From Purpureocillium takamizusanense (lineage: Eukaryota > Ascomycota > Sordariomycetes > Hypocreales > Ophiocordycipitaceae): a stretch of 64,000 nucleotides of DNA. Shown one piece after another: positions 59,135 through 64,000 of this stretch; the first letter of the stretch is position 1, and each line of letters begins with the position of its first letter. The stretch lies in the NCBI RefSeq assembly GCF_022605165.1, contig NC_063069.1, forward strand, positions 2,232,001-2,296,000, written 5' to 3'. Position numbers and translations under genes: made by a program. Below the pieces are notes generated by a model. The model did not search any database and had not been told where the DNA came from. It worked only from the letters and a program-made list of their open reading frames with translations.

Positions 59135-61310
59135 GGCGAGGCTGTCAATTCGTGATGATGTTCGCGATGGGGGGAGGTGGGGGGTTTGGTAGAGAAGTAG
59201 ACCAGACGTGACTGACAGACACGTCGATGCGGGAGCGGAACGGGCTACGTAGGTAGGGTCAGTTCGAGGAGGGCGCGCATGTCGACTGCGGCGAGGGGGC
59301 TTTATCGACGGGTGCGGGCGGCTGATGGGACAGATGGAAATCGCCGTGGGGTTCGCAGCTGTTTGTTTTTGAGAAGTGAAGAATCACGCACCCCCTCCTG
59401 TGCCGTGCTGTGCTGTGCGCGGGAGGGTCTGGGCTGTCCACTATAGCAACCCGCTGCAAGTCATTACCACAGCCAGGTCCCAGTCACGCCGAGACCCCCG
59501 GGCCCCATCCCTACACAGAATAGAGTCAAAAAAACGTATTTATTATAAGACGAGAAACGTTCTCACGGACCGCATGGCCTCTGCGTCTTGCTACCAAAGA
59601 GCCCGTGCTGCAAGCAGCCGCAAGCTCGCATATTCAACACCGTGCGTGGCCGGCCCCGGCCCGAAGCCGAGACGGCCGGGCTCCGGTGGGGCCTCCCTCC
59701 GGCAGTGCGCCGAATCGGTCACCGGTAACGGCGAGGGCGTCTCACGGCCCGGGGTTGTGTGTGCACGGCCAGGGCAAGGGAGTTGCACTTGCTTGCGCTC
59801 AGGGTGCCCGAGGCCGGCACAGACCCGGGACACGGGACACACACACACGCCCGTTCTCCACGACGTCTCGTTTGACCCAACCATCTGGAACGCAGTTGCC
59901 GGAAACACGGGCCCACACTGAGCTTGCCGCCGTGTCGTGTTTCATCAGGAACTGCCCGTCCACCCTCCTCTTGAACTGGAGGGGAAACAGTTTGTTTGGA
60001 ATCAGGCCCGTGGACGCCGAAACTATAACCATTGTCCTGTGCCTCTCTCATCACATCAAAGGCCGTAGTAAGCACGTCAGAATTTCTGCATCTACACTAC
60101 ACGGGGCATGCTACTCGGCGAACGGGATTCGTGACTGTCGCGCGGGTTGGAGTTACTCATCATCTCGGGCACAAAATTATCTACTACCTCCAGTGTGTGA
60201 GCGTTGGACCGGGGGGCCTCGTGACGTAAAGTCGCCGAATAGTCGTCGAAACCCATGACAGATCCAGATTTCAGCCGGCAAGGCTGCATAGAGCAAAAGC
60301 AAAGCTTCGTCAAATCTAGCGGCACAACTACCTACGGCTGTGCAATTATTCAGCGGCGCACACCATCTCGACCTTGTCCATGTTGCCGCGTGCCTCGGCC
60401 GTGTTTTGGTGGCGGCCGTCGCCATGGGACGCCACACGGCGAGACACCCAATGGCACCCAGGACACAATAGGGCAGTTGGGCCAGCATCAGTATTCCCTC
60501 TCTGTTCCCGGTCGGCCTCTCTCAGCCCTAAAAAGAATGCCGTGCAACGCTGCGACACGCGGTGTCTGGCAGGGTACCCCCAGCCTGCTGGCCGGCCGTG
60601 CGCAGCGGGCCCGCAGACATAGATGCACCCATCTAATGTAGAAGAGACGACCACATGTGCGCCTCGCTTGTCTGTTTCAACATATCTCGATTTTGCTTCA
60701 CAAGATAGAACCGCCAGCAAACTGGATTTTAAAATTTAAAAGGGGGCGGCGGGTGGGAATCAGTGATAATCCAACCACGGCTCGATTGAGCATCAATCAA
60801 TCCCTCGGCAACGACGGACCCACCGGCCGCTCGCGCAGTTGCGGCGGGAGGCGAGGACGGTGATTACTGAACACAGCCAAAGCCGTGCGCCTTTGCTGGA
60901 CAGCGCCCGGCTGTGTCTGTCTGTGTCCTAACGTAGTAGCTAGTGACAAATCCGCCGGCGACATTTGCGCCTGCGCCGCTGCTGCCATGCGAGCCATAGA
61001 TATAGAGGCCACTAGGCCTGTTGATCAGTCTTGTCGTCGAGAAAGGTGATGGGCTTTCTTATTTTCATTGTCTTTGCTCTTGATCAGGCAACTTGCAACA
61101 ACACCAACGGAGGTGGTAGTGGCGGCGCAACGACGACTTATACGAGCTGCACCTTGCATCCATCAAGTATCGTGTGAAACGCGGCGGACCACAACACCTG
61201 CAAACTCAACCTAATAAAGGACTCATTTTTAAGGTCCCTCGCGCAGTGCACATTCCAATCCGCTCAACTCCTCGTTACACGCCCTGAGACTGCCCGTGTA
61301 ACCGCCCGGC
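59135..61310. other. 2.2 kb divergent intergenic region
   Basis: Lies between the metallo-beta-lactamase gene and the MFS gene. A (CA)n stretch is at 59838-59850. No gene supported; frames on both strands are chance. Confidence 0.5.
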
Positions 61311-63192
61311 ATGACGGCCGTCGAGGGCGTCCCGGCCACGCACCAGGACGACGCCGTCCCGCCGGAGCAGCAGCCCGCCGGCGGCGACACCACTGACACC
61401 GAGGTCGACACCACAAACGACATGCCCGTGGATGCGCCCGCTGCAGTTGTCGCCAGTGCCGACGACGACGCGGAGAAGGCTGCCCCTGCGAAGCCGTCGG
61501 ATGCCGACATCGACTGGGACCGGCACCCCGAGAACCCGCGCAACTGGCCGGCTTGGAGAAAGACGTTGCAGATTACATCCGTATCGTCCATGGGCTTCGT
61601 CACGTAAGTTGGACCTCCAGTCCCTATTTCTGGCAGACTTGACGCCCTAGAGCGTCGGCAACCCCCGCGATGATACTACTACTTTTGCTGCGAAAACGAC
61701 TAACAACGATATCGAAAATTCAAGCTCCATCGCCACGTCCATCATGAGTCCCGCCCGCGTACAGCTCATGGACGAGTTCGGCGTCGGCAGCACCACCGCC
61801 CTCGTGCCCCTCGCCATGTACGTCTTCGCCCTCGGCTTCGGCCCCGTCATGGGCGGCCCGCTGTCCGAGACGTTTGGCCGCCGGCCCATCTACCTGTACG
61901 GCATGCCGCTCGGCGCCCTCTTCACCCTCGGCGCCGGCTTCACGCACAACTTTGGCGCGCTGTGCTTCCTGCGCTTCATGGCGGGCTTTTGCTGGGCGCC
62001 GCTCCTCGCCGTGCCGTCGGCCACCATCTCGGAGACGTTTGCGCCCAAGACGAGGGGGCCCGTGTCGGCCGTGTTTATCCTGATGCCTTTTCTCGGACCG
62101 GGACTCGGGTGCGTTTTGTCCCCTTTGCCTCTCTCTCTCTCTCTCTCTCCCTCCCTCCCTCTCTCTCTCTCTCTCTCTCTGGCGTATCCCTACCCCTGCC
62201 TGTGATGGCTGGCTAACTTGCAAGGGTCGACACAGCCCCGTCATCGGCTCGTTCCTCGTGAGCCGCAAGGACTGGCGCTGGACGCAGTGGACCCTGCTCT
62301 TCATGGCCATCTTCTGCATGCTGCAGACGCCCTTCAACGGCGAGACGTTTGCGCCCATCATCCAGCGCCGCATCGCCAAGCGCCGCGGCGAGGCCGTGCC
62401 CCCGCAGGCGCCCCTGACGGCTCGGCTCGGCGCCTTTGCCCGCGTCGGCCTCATCCGCCCGCTGCACATGCTCGCGACCGAGCCCATCGTCACCTTCCTG
62501 TGCCTCTACGTGGCCGTCAACTTCGGCATCCTCTTCAGCTTCTTCGCCGCCGTGCCGTACACCTTCACACTCGTGTACGGCTTCGACCTTGAGCACTCGG
62601 GTCTCGTCTTCCTCTCCATCGTCGTCGGCTGCTTCCTCGGCCTGCTGACCATCCTGCTGTGCGACGTCCTCATCTACCGCCCCAGGACGGCGCGACATCC
62701 GCTCCGGCGCATCCCGCCGGAGAATCGCCTCTACCCCATGATGATATCCTGCTTCGGGCTGCCCGTCGGCCTGTTCTGGTTCGCGTGGACCGCGCGCTCC
62801 GGCGTGTCGTGGGCGAGCCCCACGGTGGCCATTGTGCCCTTTGCGTGGGGTAACCTGTGCGTCTTTGTCGGTGCCATCCAGTACAAGGCGGACACGTACC
62901 ACGGGAGCGTGATTGCGAGCGCAGTGAGCGCAAATAACCTGGCGCGGTACGGCTTCGCCGGCGCGTTTCCCTTGTTTACCATCCAGAGTAAGTCTCCTGA
63001 TCCTTGGCGGCTTGCTTCCTCCTCTGCCTCGATGCTGACGCAAGCCAAGTGTACAAGTCGCTGGGCATAGGCTGGGCCACGAGCCTGTTGGGATTCGTCT
63101 CCATCGCTCTGCTCCCGATTCCTTGGGTGCTGTTCAAGTATGGTCCCACGATCCGGGCAAAGAGCAAGTATGAGACGGTGAGCTACGATTGA
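61311..63192 (+). CDS. MFS exporter, DHA1 drug/polyamine-type
   Basis: Exons 61311-61603, 61725-62108, 62236-62987 and 63050-63192 give 523 residues. A ~90-residue acidic cytosolic N-terminus ends in WDRHPENPRNWPAWRKT, the family entry motif. The MFS signature MGGPLSETFGRRPIYL lies between helices 2 and 3; GPGLGPVIGSFL (split by intron 2) is the antiporter motif C of 12-helix exporters. The C-terminal half contains YHGSVIASAVSANNLARYGF, AGAFPLFTIQMYKSLGI across the last splice, and a final helix. Substrate unknown; relatives export polyamines, fungicides or secondary metabolites. Intron 2 contains a long (CT)n tract. Confidence 0.92.
62129..62180. repeat. (CT)n(CCCT)n microsatellite inside an intron
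   Basis: CT repeats interrupted by CCCT units, within intron 2 of the MFS gene on its sense strand. Confidence 0.95.
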
Positions 63193-63420
63193 ACGATGCA
63201 ATGGCGGGTTGGACATGCATAGACATACTTGAGGGGCAGGCACCCCTGATAATGGATCGGGTATAGCATTAGTAACCGGCGTTTGCACTTTTCAACTCAC
63301 CATATTGATGAGTTTATTATAGACGGCATCTTGAGAGGATCCTCAGAGCTAAAAACCTATCCATGTATCCCGATTCATACCGCACATGCTCCTGGCCAGT
63401 ATGCTTTTACCAGCTGCCGT

Positions 63421-64000
63421 CTACTGGACGTCAATGACCTGCCCGGGAATCACGTTAAAGTCCTTGTCGAGATAGTACCAGTAGTCGTACTGCTTGGGCT
63501 TCTCCGCCGGGGGCAGGACGTTGGACTTTTCGGGGATGCCAAACTCCTTGGTCGCGTTCGCGCTGGGGATGTAGCTCTTGCACGCGCGCGGGTTCGACGT
63601 CTGCCGCGTGCTGATCTTGTCGTGCTTTTCCTTGCCGAGGATGAGGTCACGCCAGAACCCGTGGCTCTCGGCAATGGCCCCGCGCATGTACGCGGCGTCT
63701 TTGTAGTCGTTGCCGACGATGGTGTTGAGGCCGTCGCCCTTGACGACTTTGTAATACTGCGAGGTATGAGTATGTCACGAAAGGCTGCATGCGGCAAGGG
63801 GGGGGGGTCGGTTTGACGTGGAGGACGCACCGTGAACCAGTCGTAGAACTGCTTCTTCAGACCAGGGCGATACTTTTCGAGGTCCTCTAGGTCTGCGACC
63901 TTGTTAGCCACGGGACTACCGTCACGCTCAGAGCCCAGACCATGTCACGTACTGTTGACGATTTTCGAGAGCGGGTCATCGACGTTGATAACAATGGCCT
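63421..64000 (-). CDS. inorganic pyrophosphatase family, 3' part of gene
   Basis: Minus-strand gene cut by the window edge. Visible exons: 63953 to beyond 64000, 63892-63831 and 63756-63421. They read AIVINVDDPLSKIVN, LEDLEKYRPGLKKQFYDWFT, then YYKVVKGDGLN, aligning with the C-terminal half of family I soluble pyrophosphatase (ID.NDPLA... IEDVE...PGL...WF..YK). Differences such as the loss of the IPDGKPEN loop and the polar C-terminus (YWYYLDKDFNVIPGQVIDVQ) suggest a divergent paralog rather than the main housekeeping enzyme. The N-terminal active-site acidic cluster is outside the window, so catalytic competence cannot be judged. Confidence 0.8.

Overview
The window is nuclear DNA of a filamentous ascomycete (Pezizomycotina, most likely Sordariomycetes/Hypocreales). 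The evidence is the dense set of small GT-AG introns (about 50-170 nt), GC-rich coding DNA, long gene-free spacers, and gene types typical of this group: class I mannosidase, PTH11-type receptor, Zn2Cys6 regulator, siderophore genes and a DHA1-type MFS pump. I cannot name the species. Exon boundaries were placed by hand from splice signals and family homology. Every complete spliced model given sums to a whole number of codons, except the two degenerate units at 14.1-18.2 kb, for which no model is offered.

Layout. 1-3.4 kb: no supportable gene. 3.5-10.2 kb: homocitrate synthase (lysine, +), GH47 mannosidase (glycan trimming, +), and a convergent siderophore-iron transporter (-) with an ATCTGATAA iron-repressor-type GATA site upstream. 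12.7-13.3 kb: a secreted 20-cysteine protein made of two internal repeats (-). 14.1-18.2 kb: a head-to-tail duplication of an unrecognised, decaying minus-strand gene, with minisatellites. 18.7-22.9 kb: FGAM synthase (purines, +). 23.1-26.5 kb: a short-chain dehydrogenase and a PTH11-type membrane protein (both -). 26.5-30.1 kb: gene-free and rich in microsatellites. 30.1-34.6 kb: SidF-type siderophore acyltransferase and mitochondrial calcium uniporter (both -). 36.2-37.1 kb: an unknown protein with a repeated DDxF-type motif, immediately followed by a probable Copia gag relic. 38.5-45.5 kb: mevalonate diphosphate decarboxylase, RUS/DUF647 protein, a 95-residue membrane protein, cytochrome c-type heme lyase, and a hydrophilin-like protein. 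46.1-51.7 kb: CLN3/Btn1, then a Zn2Cys6 regulator divergent from a secreted carboxylesterase. 54.0-63.2 kb: a type II membrane glycosyltransferase, a small Ser/Cys-rich protein, a short tRNase Z-like metallo-beta-lactamase, and an MFS exporter. The right edge holds the 3' part of an inorganic pyrophosphatase-like gene.

How the genes relate. Most are unrelated housekeeping genes. Two themes link some of them. First, iron: a siderophore transporter and sidF lie 20 kb apart on the same strand, and the mevalonate pathway that supplies the SidF acyl donor is also represented (ERG19). Second, a regulator and a secreted esterase share a divergent promoter. The least explained parts are the tandem decaying locus, the two-repeat cysteine-rich secreted protein, and the DDxF-repeat protein beside the retroelement relic.
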